Source: Primulina eburnea (lineage: Eukaryota; Streptophyta; Magnoliopsida; Lamiales; Gesneriaceae). From it: 64,000 nucleotides of DNA. Shown here piece after piece: positions 32,266 through 44,085 of this stretch. Position 1 is the stretch's first letter. Each line of letters opens with the position of its first letter. The notes below the pieces were generated by a model. That model searched no databases and was not told the origin of the DNA. It was given only the letters and a program-made list of their open reading frames with translations. The stretch is from the NCBI RefSeq assembly GCF_022965805.1, contig NC_133102.1, forward strand, positions 5,402,885-5,466,884. The letters run 5' to 3'. Both the position numbers and the translations under genes were made by a program.

Positions 32266-32335
32266 GGAAGGATAACCAAGAAAGCTGCAGGGAAACCAGA
32301 AATATGGAGAAAACAAAGAGATTTCTTGGAATCAT
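32237..32335 (-). pseudogene. Out-of-frame signal peptide of the LecRK gene
   Basis: From ATG at 32335 the minus strand encodes MIPRNLFVFSIFLVSLQLSW followed by LSFHG, an ideal secretory signal (positive n-region, hydrophobic core, small residues at the cleavage site). It then hits TGA at 32239-32237, because the lectin frame is shifted by one base. The switch would fall around 32258-32268 (CCATGGCGTCGTC). Homologues carry signal and lectin domain in one frame. The lectin frame has no upstream ATG; a TTG at 32316 is not a plausible start. Confidence 0.8.
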
Positions 32336-32742
32336 GGTATGATTTCTCTGTAATATATTTTGCAGAATTTTCTATAAGCTTCAAGGACGACAATTGAGCT
32401 AACGAAGGCGAAGAAGAGGAGAAGTAGAAACAGTGGAATTTTAACTGTGTGTCACGGATTTTCGTTGGTGGGGGAGTGGGAATCTTCAGTTGGGAAAAAT
32501 GGAGTTCAAACAGTTTTAACAGGAATGGGCTCGTGGGTCGCTTCTTGAAAATCGAAAGAAAAAGAAAAGATAACAATTAGATTATGATCAGGTTTTATAA
32601 CGGTAATATAGGGGTGTGGATGGGTGCAGGTCCCTACCAAACGACAGCGTATTCACACTGCATTATTGAGTCTTGGTTAGATAATTACCATTTATATAAA
32701 TATACTATAAAATTCAAAATTAATAATAAATATTATAATAAA

Positions 32743-32795
<53 letters not shown>

Positions 32796-32879
32796 AGAGA
32801 GAGAAAGAGAGAGAGAGAGAGGCTATCGAAAAAAATTGTTTCCCCCTAATACTAATTTATTACACTTTATTTATTATTT
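32336..32879. other. LecRK promoter region with compound microsatellite
   Basis: Upstream side of the minus-strand kinase gene. At 32747-32822 lies a compound simple repeat (AT)n-(GT)n-(GA)n. No other gene is visible. MITE copies B and C lie next to it. Confidence 0.6.
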
Positions 32880-33060
32880 GAGTGACTCTCATGTGAGACC
32901 GTCTCACGGATCATAATTCGTGAGACGGGTCAACCCTACCCATATTCACAATAAAAAATATACTCTTAGCATAAAAAGTAATACTTTTTCATGGGTGACC
33001 CAAATAAGAGATCCGTCTCACAAATACGACCCGTGAGATCGTCTCACACAAGTTTTTGCC
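32880..33060 (-). mobile_element. Mutator-like MITE, copy B (181 bp), reversed
   Basis: Flanked by TTATTATTT (32871-32879) and TTATCATTT (33061-33069), an 8-of-9 matching duplication. The GAGTGACTCTC end is on the left, so orientation is opposite to copy A. Confidence 0.85.
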
Positions 33061-33107
33061 TTATCATTTTATCAGAGAGAATCTAGTTGGACATATATTT
33101 AATATAT

Positions 33108-33271
33108 GACAAAAATCTGTGTGAGACGGTCTCACGGATCGTATTTGTGAGACGAATCTCTTATTTGAGTCATCCATGAAAAAAATATTACTTTTTATGC
33201 TAAGAGTGTTATTTTTTATTATGAATATGTGTAGGATTGATCCGTCTTACATATTAAGACGGTCTCATGTC
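33108..33271 (+). mobile_element. Mutator-like MITE, copy C (164 bp)
   Basis: Perfect 9-bp duplication TTAATATAT (33099-33107, 33272-33280). Starts GACAAAAATCTGTGTGAGAC; slightly deleted at its right end. It lies 47 bases from copy B in the opposite orientation. Confidence 0.85.
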
Positions 33272-33280
33272 TTAATATAT

Positions 33281-35799
33281 CAGTGATTAATTGTTTATAT
33301 TGAAAGGATTATAACGCTCATGTGGATTTCTAAGTGGATGGACATGACTTTGTAAGCTCCATTTTCACATGAGACAATATTTGAGTTATGGATGTTATAG
33401 TTTCGTTACGTTGTTTATCAATCGTGTTCATTTATGTTTTCATCAACGAGATGTCATTCATTTAATGATGAATTATATCAAAATTGTATATCCAATAAGT
33501 GAGTATCACCTCATTAATCATTAATGAACACAAAAATTGACAGTAAACATAATGTAAAAACTAATAAATGACACTGGTGTAGATTTTTTCCCTATTCTTT
33601 CTATTTAAAAAAATTGAATGTTGCATGATATTATTTATCTCGTCTATATTTCACATGTATTTGGCTCTTGCTCTTCGTATCATTACTCCAATAACACCTA
33701 CTAATATTAATACATGATGTGGCAAATAGGTAGTGTTTTACAGCTAGTGCAAGTTGGGCCATCATTGTTTTCTAAATTTCAAAAGAAGCCGTTGTATAGT
33801 CCAAGATTTGACCGATTGATAAGATGTTACATATTTAAAGTTTATTATTATTATTATTATTATTTATGGCTGCCGCATGCGACCCTCATAATAGAGATGA
33901 ACATTCAATATCGTGAATTATATTGTTGAATATTTAAGAAGATCATAAAATTAGAATATAAAATAAAAATAAAGATTCTATATTAATATTAATCTATACA
34001 AGATTGAGCAAATCAAGAAACAATAGAAAAATTTGCATATGCAGCAAAAATAAATAAAAAATAAAAAAAAACTCGAGATGTAAAGTTTAAGTTTTAAATA
34101 ATTGCGTATGAAATTTACAAGTAATTTATTTTACAAGATAAAAATTTACATAGAAATTTCTGGAGTGAATGATTGAGAAGGTCACTTTTTTGTGGGACTT
34201 TTTAAATAAAGAATATTAAGATGACAACAGGGGGAGCCTCGGGAAAAGGCTTCTGAATACAATAAATAAATAATAAAGGTAGCCCAAATTTAATTCACTG
34301 AAAATCACGGAAAAAGGTACCTTACCTATTCTCAATTAATTAATTATTAATATTAATAAATATATGAATCATGCTAAAAAGATTCAATAAATATGATCTT
34401 ATCATTCTTATCAACGTAAATATCGCAAGATTCATTATTTTATTTATTCAATCTAATATTATGTTTGATGAATCATATTATTTATTTATCTATCTATCAT
34501 TTACTTTACATCAAACAAATTGAATTGAAATTACAATATTACTTTCAATAAATAATATTATAAATATTTTGTTAATATTTTCAAAAAAAAAAAAACAAAA
34601 CATTAATATCACATTATTTTAAATTTTATCAATTAAATCAAACATTACGTTAACTATCATTTTTATATATTTTATTATTAAAAAATATTACTTATATTCA
34701 TACTATTTTTCTTATATTAGGAACATAACTATATATTAATACAAGACAAAAAAGACGTCATTTAGCCGTTGCAAAACAATCTTGAATTGGATCACACAAA
34801 AAAAAAAAAAAAAAAAAGATATTTCCATTCATCGCAATTGACCAGTCTGAGTTTCTAGTTAATATATTCCTTTCGGTTGTGTTTAGAAAGAAATTTTTAT
34901 TATAATTTCATTATTTATAAAAATAAATAAATCAAATATTAAATTCATATTTAACTTATCCACATAATAACGCAAAATAGAAAAGTAAAAAACTTAAAAT
35001 TCATCGTAATTAACTTAAAATATTATATAAATAATTTATTTGAAATTTATGATTTTACTTACTTGAATAACAAAAATAATTCGAACAAGTAGGAGAATAT
35101 GTGAGTTCGTGTTAGTTTAATAGTAATATTTTGTTTAAAATACATGATAGAGAATTAGGCCAAAATCTTGCACATAATAAGGTAACAAGAAAAGCTAAAC
35201 AAAACAATATTAGAAAGAAAAATACTAGGGAAAAAAGAGTCAATACACAAGAACAAAGTTAACATTAGCCAAATTGGTTTCAAAATGAAGGTTAGAGAAT
35301 CGAAGATAAACTTACGTAAAAAACACAGAGCTAAACTTTTCATTCGAGGAGTCTTTTGTGGTTAAAGAATTGGACTCAAAGGGGATTTATACACATATCA
35401 TATCATCGAAAAATTACCTCTAGAAAAGTAACGCAGATGTTCCTTGGGCCAAATTGCTCCCTAATCTGTGCCAGTGGTTGAACCTCATTATCCATCTCAC
35501 AGACATGAATGAGTATGTGCATGCCAAAAGCACATGAGTCGAACGACATCCACAAACTGATAGTTGCTTAGTTTCATTCAACAACTAAAAGTGCCACAAG
35601 TACAGCGGTTTCAATTTCCAACTCCAGGTTTTACACCAAAAACAACAGATTAAAAATCTTGTGCCAGGTTCATTCTGAATTTATTCTTTAGCTCCAGATT
35701 GTACAGTTAGAAATAGAAATTGAAAACAAAGCGAAAACATAACTTCAAGCAACACACAAGCCTTTGATGTTATAGTAACGGATGTTAATAGGATTCTCT
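33281..35799. other. AT-rich spacer and 3' flank of FAHD1
   Basis: About 2.5 kb of AT-rich DNA with an (ATT)n tract at 33842-33865, A-runs near 34579-34593 and 34797-34817. No gene is supported. From about 35,400 it is probably FAHD1 3' flank. Confidence 0.5.
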
Positions 35800-38491
35800 T
35801 CATCTTCTTCCAACATCGAAGTGTATGTCGAACAAGCCTGTAATTCCAGCTTCAATCTTTTGACCTATCTTAACCGGACCAACACCTTTAGGAGTGCCTA
35901 CATTAGCCGATATGTGAATGATAAGTGGATATGTGTGGTAACAAAAGTATTAATTCAATCAGAAATCTAAAATAATAGAAATGGTCGAACTGGAAGAGAT
36001 TAAGAACAAAATCAGGGTCAAATGCTACTGACATTCATTGTTAAAGGTGCTTGCAAGAAATTAGTAGAATATACAAAGAGTAGAATAAAAAAGAATGCCA
36101 AGTTAACTTGGCTCGAAGTTAATAGACGCGGATCACTGAATTGTTTTTTCAGACATAGGACATGGGGGAAACACGTCTATTTAACCAAATCTTGCTTGCT
36201 TGAGATTAAGTAAGACGTGTTTCATAACGATTATGCTAATGATAACATAACAACGTAAAGCTAGATAGATGCAATGCAACATTTTTTTGCATTCCATTCT
36301 GTAGTGGACTATTTCTCAACGGGATAAACAAGAATACTCGCAGTTGACTTAGCACGTAGAAAAAAAGAAGCAATATGCCAAAACAAGATTCACGAGTTCG
36401 TTTTGATTTTCAGCACCATCAAAAGATAAAATAGCTCAAATAGAAGGTAAATAAATAGTTTCGAAAGAGACATAAACACCGAAGGGCTTATTGTCAAATA
36501 TTTAATCTAAGCAGGGCATAGTTTAACATGTCCATACCTGTCAGAATGACATCTCCCTCAAAAAGCGTAAAGAGAGAACTGATGTGGCTAATCAAGAACG
36601 GGATCTTAAATATCATATCACTCGTTGAGCCTTTCTGTCGTATATCTCCATCAACCTTCATCGAAGAATTCATTCATATAAGCCCGGAATGTCAAGCACG
36701 TTAAGAGTAAAAGAATTGTCATACCTTTAACCATAATTCTAAATTATGAGGGTCAGACACATTCGAAGGGGGCAACTGCATTGATAAAAAAAGAAAATTT
36801 TAAAAATGATGCTTTAATGCTTCAGAAGCAAAAAGTCATAAGAACAGATAATTGTCAATTTGACACAAAAAACTGAAAATATATATAATAATTTGGTTCA
36901 AAAAGTTTCTCCCATGGATCTATGGGACTAAAAAACACTATTCGGTTTAACTTTCACTAGAAAAACCGTGATGTAGCAACTTGACAATAATTGCATTCAG
37001 GAAGGTTACAGAAGAGGGAGTCAACAATGCATTTCATATGGGCATTTCAAATCACTAAACAAAGTAGCTTTCTGGTCAAGTTCTTTTGTGTAAAAATAAG
37101 TTAAAACCCGAACGAATGGTGATACCCCTGGGCTATAGTCTTATTAGACCTTAAAGATTAGTGGCACCATTCATCACATGATATTTAAGGCGATATAATA
37201 TACTGATAGCAGCCTTACAACAGAGCTGATAGGTGTGAAGGTATCTCGGCCTTTAGCTGTGGTCCAAGGAAGACCTGCAGACTTTAGAATGAAATTAATT
37301 AGGTAAAAATACTTCGAGAATGGGCATAGGGACATGGCACCGAAAAATTAAAACAGCACTATGAGCATTCAAAATTATTTCATATATAACTGATTTGTAA
37401 TGGACTACTGCAGCTGAAAATATACGCAAACCTTTGCAGCGGATTGGATCTCCCTTGCAGTCATATCCAAAGCAAGAGCATAACCTGCAATGGCAAAACA
37501 TCAGCAAATTCATCATGTGAAAATGCATACACAAATTAAAGTATGCTTATCACAAAACTGCAAAAGCATTAGAGCATAAGCGGATGAGGGACCCAATTGC
37601 CCACTCATACAATAAAAAAGGATTTTTACATGTCATTTTTCAAAATTGACAGTTTTACTTCCACAAATCCATTAAGCTATCTCCTCACCTCATCTTGCCC
37701 TCTTCTTTAACTTTATAGATCTGTCCCTGCATTATAGGCCTCACAATCATCACCTTTCTTCTGGATGCAACGTGGGAATATAGTCCAGGACTATTTGGGT
37801 ACATATCTAACACTTTTCGGTCCTATAGTACCTTTTGGGTGCGCTTAAAATTGGACAAGCAATCATATACGTACATTTCAAGCAGTTTCACAGTTTATAC
37901 AGTAAATGAAGTTTCAGGCTTCAAAATTGGGAAAAAAAAAAAAAACTAACACGAGCATATTGCTAGCTAAACCACATAATCTCAGCAGGGAACAATGACT
38001 TCAGCTATCAACATGGGATTTTCCAAAACAGTACCTCCAACATAATTCATGGCCACTGCTTCAGATACATTGCGGGCACGCTGACCAATGACCACAGCCA
38101 GCTCAACCTCATGATCCAGTGCCTCCAGCGGCTCCGGCACCTCAATTTTCCCACCATTTTCCAGATACGATGATGTCGGCTTCATAAAGAGCACTGGTTC
38201 CTTCAAAAGACATCATTAATCAAATTTAACTACTCAAACATATCCCATAAAAGATGTAACAGCTTACAAAGTAAATTTCAAATTTACTTTAGGAATGGCA
38301 TTTCCAAGTTCTTTCGCATGTGCGGCATAGTTGCGTCCAACAGCAATGATTTTTGTGCCGACGGCGAGGAGCTTCTGACATGCTGATGCTGAGCTGGCCA
38401 TTTTCAGTGGTCTCGACAATGTTTTAGAAACTCTATACCTCCCCAACAGAGGGTTACTCAACGGCGATGAAACTTGTATCAGGGCAAACAT
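35800..38491 (-). CDS. FAHD1: Acylpyruvase/oxaloacetate decarboxylase FAHD1, seven exons
   Basis: Exons, minus strand: 38491-38288, 38200-38035, 37484-37432, 37281-37219, 36775-36725, 36655-36538, 35897-35800; GT-AG introns and consistent phases. 250 aa from 38491, or 220 aa from ATG 38401 (MASSASACQ); FAHD1 proteins are about 220-225 aa, so the extra N-terminus may be a mitochondrial presequence. Features: IIAVGRNYAAHAKELGN, FMKPTSSY, the metal-binding DHEVELAVVIG (His-Glu-Glu region), LALDMTARE (Asp), GLPWTTAKGRDTF, PFLISHISSLFTLFEGDVILTGTPKGVGPV. FAHD1 hydrolyses acylpyruvates and decarboxylates oxaloacetate in mitochondria. Exon 4 uses the acceptor at 37282 (AAAG); the more obvious CTGCAG would break the frame. 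The C-terminal is slightly short after HFDVGRR. Confidence 0.92.
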
Positions 38492-41400
38492 ACATGTATC
38501 AGCTTGTCTGTATGGGTTTGGTAAGAGAATCTGATGAATACTATTCCATAATTAAGGCTACGAAAGCACATGAAACACATATACAGTTAAAATTTACATG
38601 AGAAAAAAACGCGAAAATTAAAAACTTGAGATTGATTATGGTGCATAAAAATCAAACTAGCTGTGTTTTGTTCTCTCTGGAAAACGCTCCTCAAATTTAT
38701 CATTTCCTCCTATTCTATTGGTCGACTCACAATCAAACCAATTCTTAGGTGGAGTTAACATAAATAGTGAATTAGTGGAAAGAGTAGTTCGAAAATTATC
38801 AATTATCCTTCTACGGGTTGAAAATGCTGACTTTAAAGAAACTAATGATACTTGACCAACCAAAATGTCTCGAGCTATTGGTGCATGTACAGAGTATTGT
38901 CTTGAATTTTCTCTACACCATTGTAGGATTAAGCTTTTCTCGTTTTTATTGCAATGGAAACAAGATGGTATTCACTTCATAAAATGTTTTCTTTTGTTTT
39001 ACTGGACAAAATTATAATAATTCTTTTTATAATAGTTTTGCTGGCGCAGAAATGAACTATCAGAAAAGAAAGTGGTTTTCAATAGTTTTGCTAGCAAAGA
39101 AAAGAAAGCGGTTTTTTTTTTTGAAAATTGTGTTAAATCGTTTTTCTACACTAGAAGCTGATAAATTTTCTGGCCAAAGCCACTTATTTTATTCCTTTAT
39201 TTTTTTTCAATATTTGACACATTTCTTTAATTTTGAAAAAAATCCCAAAAACTATGTCATTTCAAAAATGAGAAAGGAAGTACTGGGAAACAGTTCCCTA
39301 AGTTATCTGTAACGCTACTCTACTTTATACATCTCAACGGGAAGCACATTCATATGTTTTTCTTGGATTATTATACCCAAGTTCTCAGGTCAGGTCTTAA
39401 ATCTAATCAAAAGCCACTATAATGAGCACATCTCAAGAAATCTTCGATAATTACTTTGGTAAGCAAGTTCTGACCATGGCTGCCAAAGAGGAGATTGATG
39501 AAGAGAGTAATGAAGGAGGTCTCTCAGAGCAATCAAAACAGCGGCAAAAAAGAAGTTAGATAGAAAAGAGCAAACACCAACGTTAACTTCATCAAGGAAG
39601 CACATAGATGGAAAAAACTCAAAAGAGCTAAATTCGTATTTAAGCCCGCATTTTCGGTCAGAGAAGAAATTTGAACTACAATGATGGAGAAAAAAATTCA
39701 AGGGAATACTCCATGCTAGTGCCTAGCATCAATGGCATGAGACATGCTTCCAGTACAAGAATCATCAATCGCATCAGATTCAGGATTTTTGATATTCAGG
39801 AGGATAACTTGTGATTTCTGAACATTACTTTTCAAATCCACCGAGTATGCTAGCACTTAGCAACACTAAAAGATTGGAACAGAGGAGGATTTGATGGATT
39901 TGAGGACCATATTTTAGAGGAAGATGACGAAGTAAAACAAATCAATTGCCTGAATTCTAGATCAAATTGGTTTGTTGAAATAACCCTTTTAAACAATTTT
40001 AACAAAATATACATGTATTTGAGCTAGTGTTCAAAGCTTTGAAGTTTGAACCCACTATACATAATTCAGTCCAATTTCACCAAAATCTCAACTCCAAAAA
40101 ATTCCCTGAATCAATTTGAAATGATATCAGGCCAGGAAAAAAAAAAGAAAAGAAAAACAACAACAAACTCCAGAAACAGCAGGACGAATAAAAGTAAGAA
40201 TGTATGATATCCAAGTAAGAAGAAATTCAAATTGAGACATACCCTTGATTCGAAAACGCCAAAAAGCTGAAGGAGAAATCCAAATATCGAAGTATCCTTG
40301 TTCACGAGACGAAAATTGACATTGATCAGAATGCCAGATAATATCTCATTGAAAATATTTTATACAAATCGAAATTGCCCAAATAAAAATTATATACAAA
40401 GTTTCTGCTTAGGGTTGGTTATATTCGGATACCAAATGGATTTGGGCCAGCAAAGAAAATGGGTCTTTTTTTTTTTGGGTTAAAAAATTCAAATTAATTT
40501 CAAATCGAGTGCAGTTAAATTCATCAAGTACACATGTTTGTATTGTGTGAAGTTCAGAAAAAGAAAGTGGATTTTTTTTTTCTTTTTATGATTTGTTATA
40601 ATTGAAAATTGAATATCCAAACTTGATATTTGATATCAGATGTGGTATAAGTTATAATCCGCGTCTGACATGAGATTGTTCAAGGATATTTGAAGACCAG
40701 TGCTATAATTTCCGGATAAATGAAGATTACAAATTTTAGGAAAAATTGTTTTTTTGGTCATGTATGTTTCTCTTTGCGATTTTTATCATTTATGTTGTCA
40801 AATTTCAATTTCAGTCTGTTATCTTTTTTTTTTTTTTGCAATTTTATTATTTTTTTCCCGTCTTGACGTGTGACACCAAGGCAGTGCTAATGTGACGCTG
40901 ATGTATATAGTGTCACATAAGCACTTCTGATAAAAAATATAATTTTTAAATCGGCAAAAATGACAATGGATATTTTCGATATTGGTGGACAAATGTGGTT
41001 TATATTTGTAAGTAGCCAATGAATTTCAGGGCAATTTTGTTTTCGAGTTATTTTAGAAAACACATGCAATACATGGGTTCATGACTTGTTCAATTTGTTT
41101 TAGTTCCATGATAAAGTTGTTGCGACCATTTTTCTTCTACCAAAGCTTTTAAAATCGCATGGTCTCACGAGTTAATTTTGAGAGACATATATGTTATATG
41201 GGTCACCCGTAAAAAAATTATGTTTTTTGAGAAAAAAATTTATTTTTTATTGTAAATATAAGAAAGTTCGACTAATCTTACGAAAAAAAATATATGAAAC
41301 AGTTTTACTTATATACACACACATAAATATATTAACAACAAATCTCAGTTTCTTTTCATTTGTTGCGAATATATTGACTGTTCCATATAAGGGAATGATT

Positions 41401-41688
41401 ATTAAATAATCATTCTCTTATCATGGCTACCAAACATAGCCATTTTTAGTGAATTCAATATAAAGCACATTTTTCTCAAATCTCAAATATATGTTTATGC
41501 ATTCCAATTACTTATAATACATATAACACACATATCCGATAACAATTATCTGGTTAATTGAAATAAGCATAAAAAATAACAAACTGAGGTGCAATTTATT
41601 TCCCCAAAAAGACACCACGTGACTACACGTCTGTCCATGTCAATCATGTATCTAACCTTCGTGCGATTTGGGGGTGGACAGAGTAAAA
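38492..41688. other. Intergenic region with diverged repeats
   Basis: No supported gene. FAHD1 promoter/5' UTR is likely at the left. Around 40,730-41,060 is a degraded repeat-like tract (TTTTGGTCATGTATG...TGACGTGTGACACCAAGG) related to material at 53,690-54,110. A worn copy of the Mutator-like MITE is at about 41,158-41,310 (GGTCTCACGAG...GGGTCACCCGT...TTTTTATTGTAAATAT). Confidence 0.5.
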
Positions 41689-41868
41689 GCGAAAACTTGT
41701 GTGAGACGGTCTCACAGATCGTACAGATATCTTATTTAGGTCATCTATGAAAAAATATTACTTTTTATGCTAAGAAGTATTACTTTTTATTGTGAATATC
41801 GGTAGGATTGACCCGTCTCACTCTCACAGATAAAGATTCGTGAGACCGTCTCACAAGAGACCTACTCC
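41689..41868 (+). mobile_element. Mutator-like MITE, copy D (180 bp)
   Basis: Flanks AGAGTAAAA (41680-41688) and AGAGCAAAG (41869-41877) match at 7 of 9. Starts GCGAAAACTTGTGTGAGACG and ends AGACCTACTCC. Confidence 0.82.
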
Positions 41869-41913
41869 AGAGCAAAGATTGATGCTCGGTTTGAACAAAT
41901 ATATTAAAAAAAA

Positions 41914-42095
41914 GAGTGAGTCTCATGTGAGACCGTCTCACGGGTCATAATCCGTGAGACGGGTCAACCCTATCCATATTCACAATAAAAAGTAATACTC
42001 TTAGCATAAAAAGTAATACTTTTTCATGGGTGACCCAAATAAGAGATCCGTCTCACAAATTTGACCCGTGAGACCGTCTCACACAAGTTTTTACC
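41914..42095 (-). mobile_element. Mutator-like MITE, copy E (182 bp), reversed
   Basis: Perfect duplication TAAAAAAAA (41905-41913, 42096-42104). Orientation opposite to copy D, which ends 45 bases away, so the pair forms a long inverted repeat. Confidence 0.85.
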
Positions 42096-42104
42096 TAAAA
42101 AAAA

Positions 42105-42887
42105 TTAGCGTTTTATAAGAGAAAAAATTTAAAGTATGTATTTGGATAATATTTCTGTAAAACGTTTCAAAAATTATTTTATTTAAGTGTTATCCAAGTA
42201 TATTTTTAAAAAACAAATGACTGTTTTATTTTTAGAAATGAAGACAATGCATAAAATAAAAACATATTGTTTTTTAAATGTAAAAACATTTTTATAGAAT
42301 AATTGTTTAAGCATATATTTGTTCTTAAAACAAATAGTTTTATATAAATATTTGTAAGTGATTGTCCAAACACAATATCTCGTATCAAAGAAGCGAATTT
42401 TTAAAATTAGCAATGTCAATTTAAATTTTGAAATTTGAAAATCTATTTTTTTAATTTAAAAAAAACCAAATTTTAAGTGCCGATAATGGCCCCATGAATG
42501 CGTAGGGTCTCTTGCGCGTGGGGTTTTCGGTCCAGCTGGTTGTTAGACAGAGAAGCGCTGACCCATTTTTGGGGTCGCCAGCTAGCTTTCACGGCTTATA
42601 ATCGCCGGCTCAAGCCGCAAGCTCCGGTCCAGGCTGAAACAGATTCCAATGACAATTCTACGTAAAAGAGTTTATCCTAACGTGAAATGCTAATTAATTT
42701 GCTACCTCCATGTATAATCAAAATCGAATTTATATATTTTTCCATACTGAATTTAAGTCGAATCCATTCAAAGATCGGGTCGAAGCATGCGGTTCGATTT
42801 CGGGTTAAATAAAAAAATTTAAGTATGTTAAAATTTTCAGTATATTTGCTTACTTTTAAGTAAAGAATTGAATCAACAATTTTTTTA
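42105..42887. other. Intergenic spacer
   Basis: AT-rich, no gene seen; a GC-richer patch at 42,480-42,640 has no recognisable ORF. Confidence 0.5.
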
Positions 42888-42896
42888 TACTAATAA

Positions 42897-43078
42897 GGTA
42901 AAAACTTGTGTGAGACGGTCTCACGGATCGTATTTGTGAGACGGATCTCTTATTTGGATCACCCATGAGAAAAAATTACTTTTTATGCTAAGATTATTAC
43001 TTTTTATTGTGAATACGGGTAAGGTTGACCCGTCTCACAGATTATGATTCGTGAGACGGTCTCACATGAGACATACTC
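42897..43078 (+). mobile_element. Mutator-like MITE, copy F (182 bp)
   Basis: Perfect 9-bp duplication TACTAATAA (42888-42896, 43079-43087). The ends GGTAAAAACTTGTGTGAGAC and CATGAGACATACTC match the family. Confidence 0.88.
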
Positions 43079-43087
43079 TACTAATAA

Positions 43088-44085
43088 ATATATCTTAAGA
43101 AGAAATAAAAATTTGGAAATTTTGATTCTGACTTATTTGGTTTTCATGCAATTTGAATTTGGTTTTTTTAGTTTAAACCGAAGAAAATAATCTATCAAGT
43201 GTTTGATAGATTGAAACTTGCAAAGTATTAATCAAACCAAATAATTTACATTTCATTTGGAATTTGAATAAAAAATTTCACTTTTGGTAACCAAATAGAC
43301 ATGATATTCATATAAAAAAACATGCAAAGACTAAAAAAATTGGGAAACGTTGCGATAATGATTCAAATGGTAGCATTGTTTTGTATTTAGCGAGATCAAG
43401 TAATAATTATTTTAAGTATATAATTTTTTCTTCACTAAAAATGAAAGATTATTAAAATATTTATTTTAGACCATTGCATTGATTAGTTAGTCAATGGTTT
43501 AATTTATACATGTTGTTTGATTAAATATAATCAAACTCTGACCTGAGTTAATATATGTTATATCATTAATGTTTATCTCTATTTCAATATTATTAGATCA
43601 TGTAAGTTTTTATATTTTTACGAAAATTGACTTATATGTTGATGATGCGGAAATCTTGCAATAACATGAGTAGGTAGTATTTAATGTTGCCAGTTTAATG
43701 CGAAGAAAGATAATATTAAGTAACAGCCCAAATTTAACTAATAAACAAAAAACTATTTAACGTGTTCGTTGTCGCTTTCGGACCGATTCAGCAAGCCGCG
43801 GCTCGGGACAGGACAGCTGCCAAACCGAGCCGCTTCGGACAAAACATGCTGACAACCTCAAAAAGCCCATGAGAACGTGCAAGCTGGGCATTAAACAAAA
43901 ATTCAACCCCTTCGCCTGAATTTTTCTCCTCCTTTTTAAGCCATTATCGAAGCTAGAATCCGTAGATTTGCTGCGAATCATCATTTTTCTGCTTCGATTT
44001 CTGCAGTTTTCGGTGTCTGGAAGATCCGGTGAGCCGTAGTACTTCGGGTTTTGCAGGATATTCACCGGCGGGGGTGGTACCGGCA
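43088..44085 (+). other. Spacer, promoter and 5' UTR of the GDPD-like gene
   Basis: AT-rich to about 43,720, then GC-richer (43,760-44,085), consistent with a 5' UTR ending at the ATG at 44086. No TATA box was assigned with confidence. Confidence 0.5.

Noticed and set aside
32236..32316. N-terminus MFSPYFWFPCSFLGYPS for the LecRK
   Set aside because: It begins at TTG, not ATG, and is the shifted reading of the signal-peptide region.
40730..41060. A possible LTR or LINE end
   Set aside because: Only loosely similar to 53,690-54,110, with no ends or coding domain visible.
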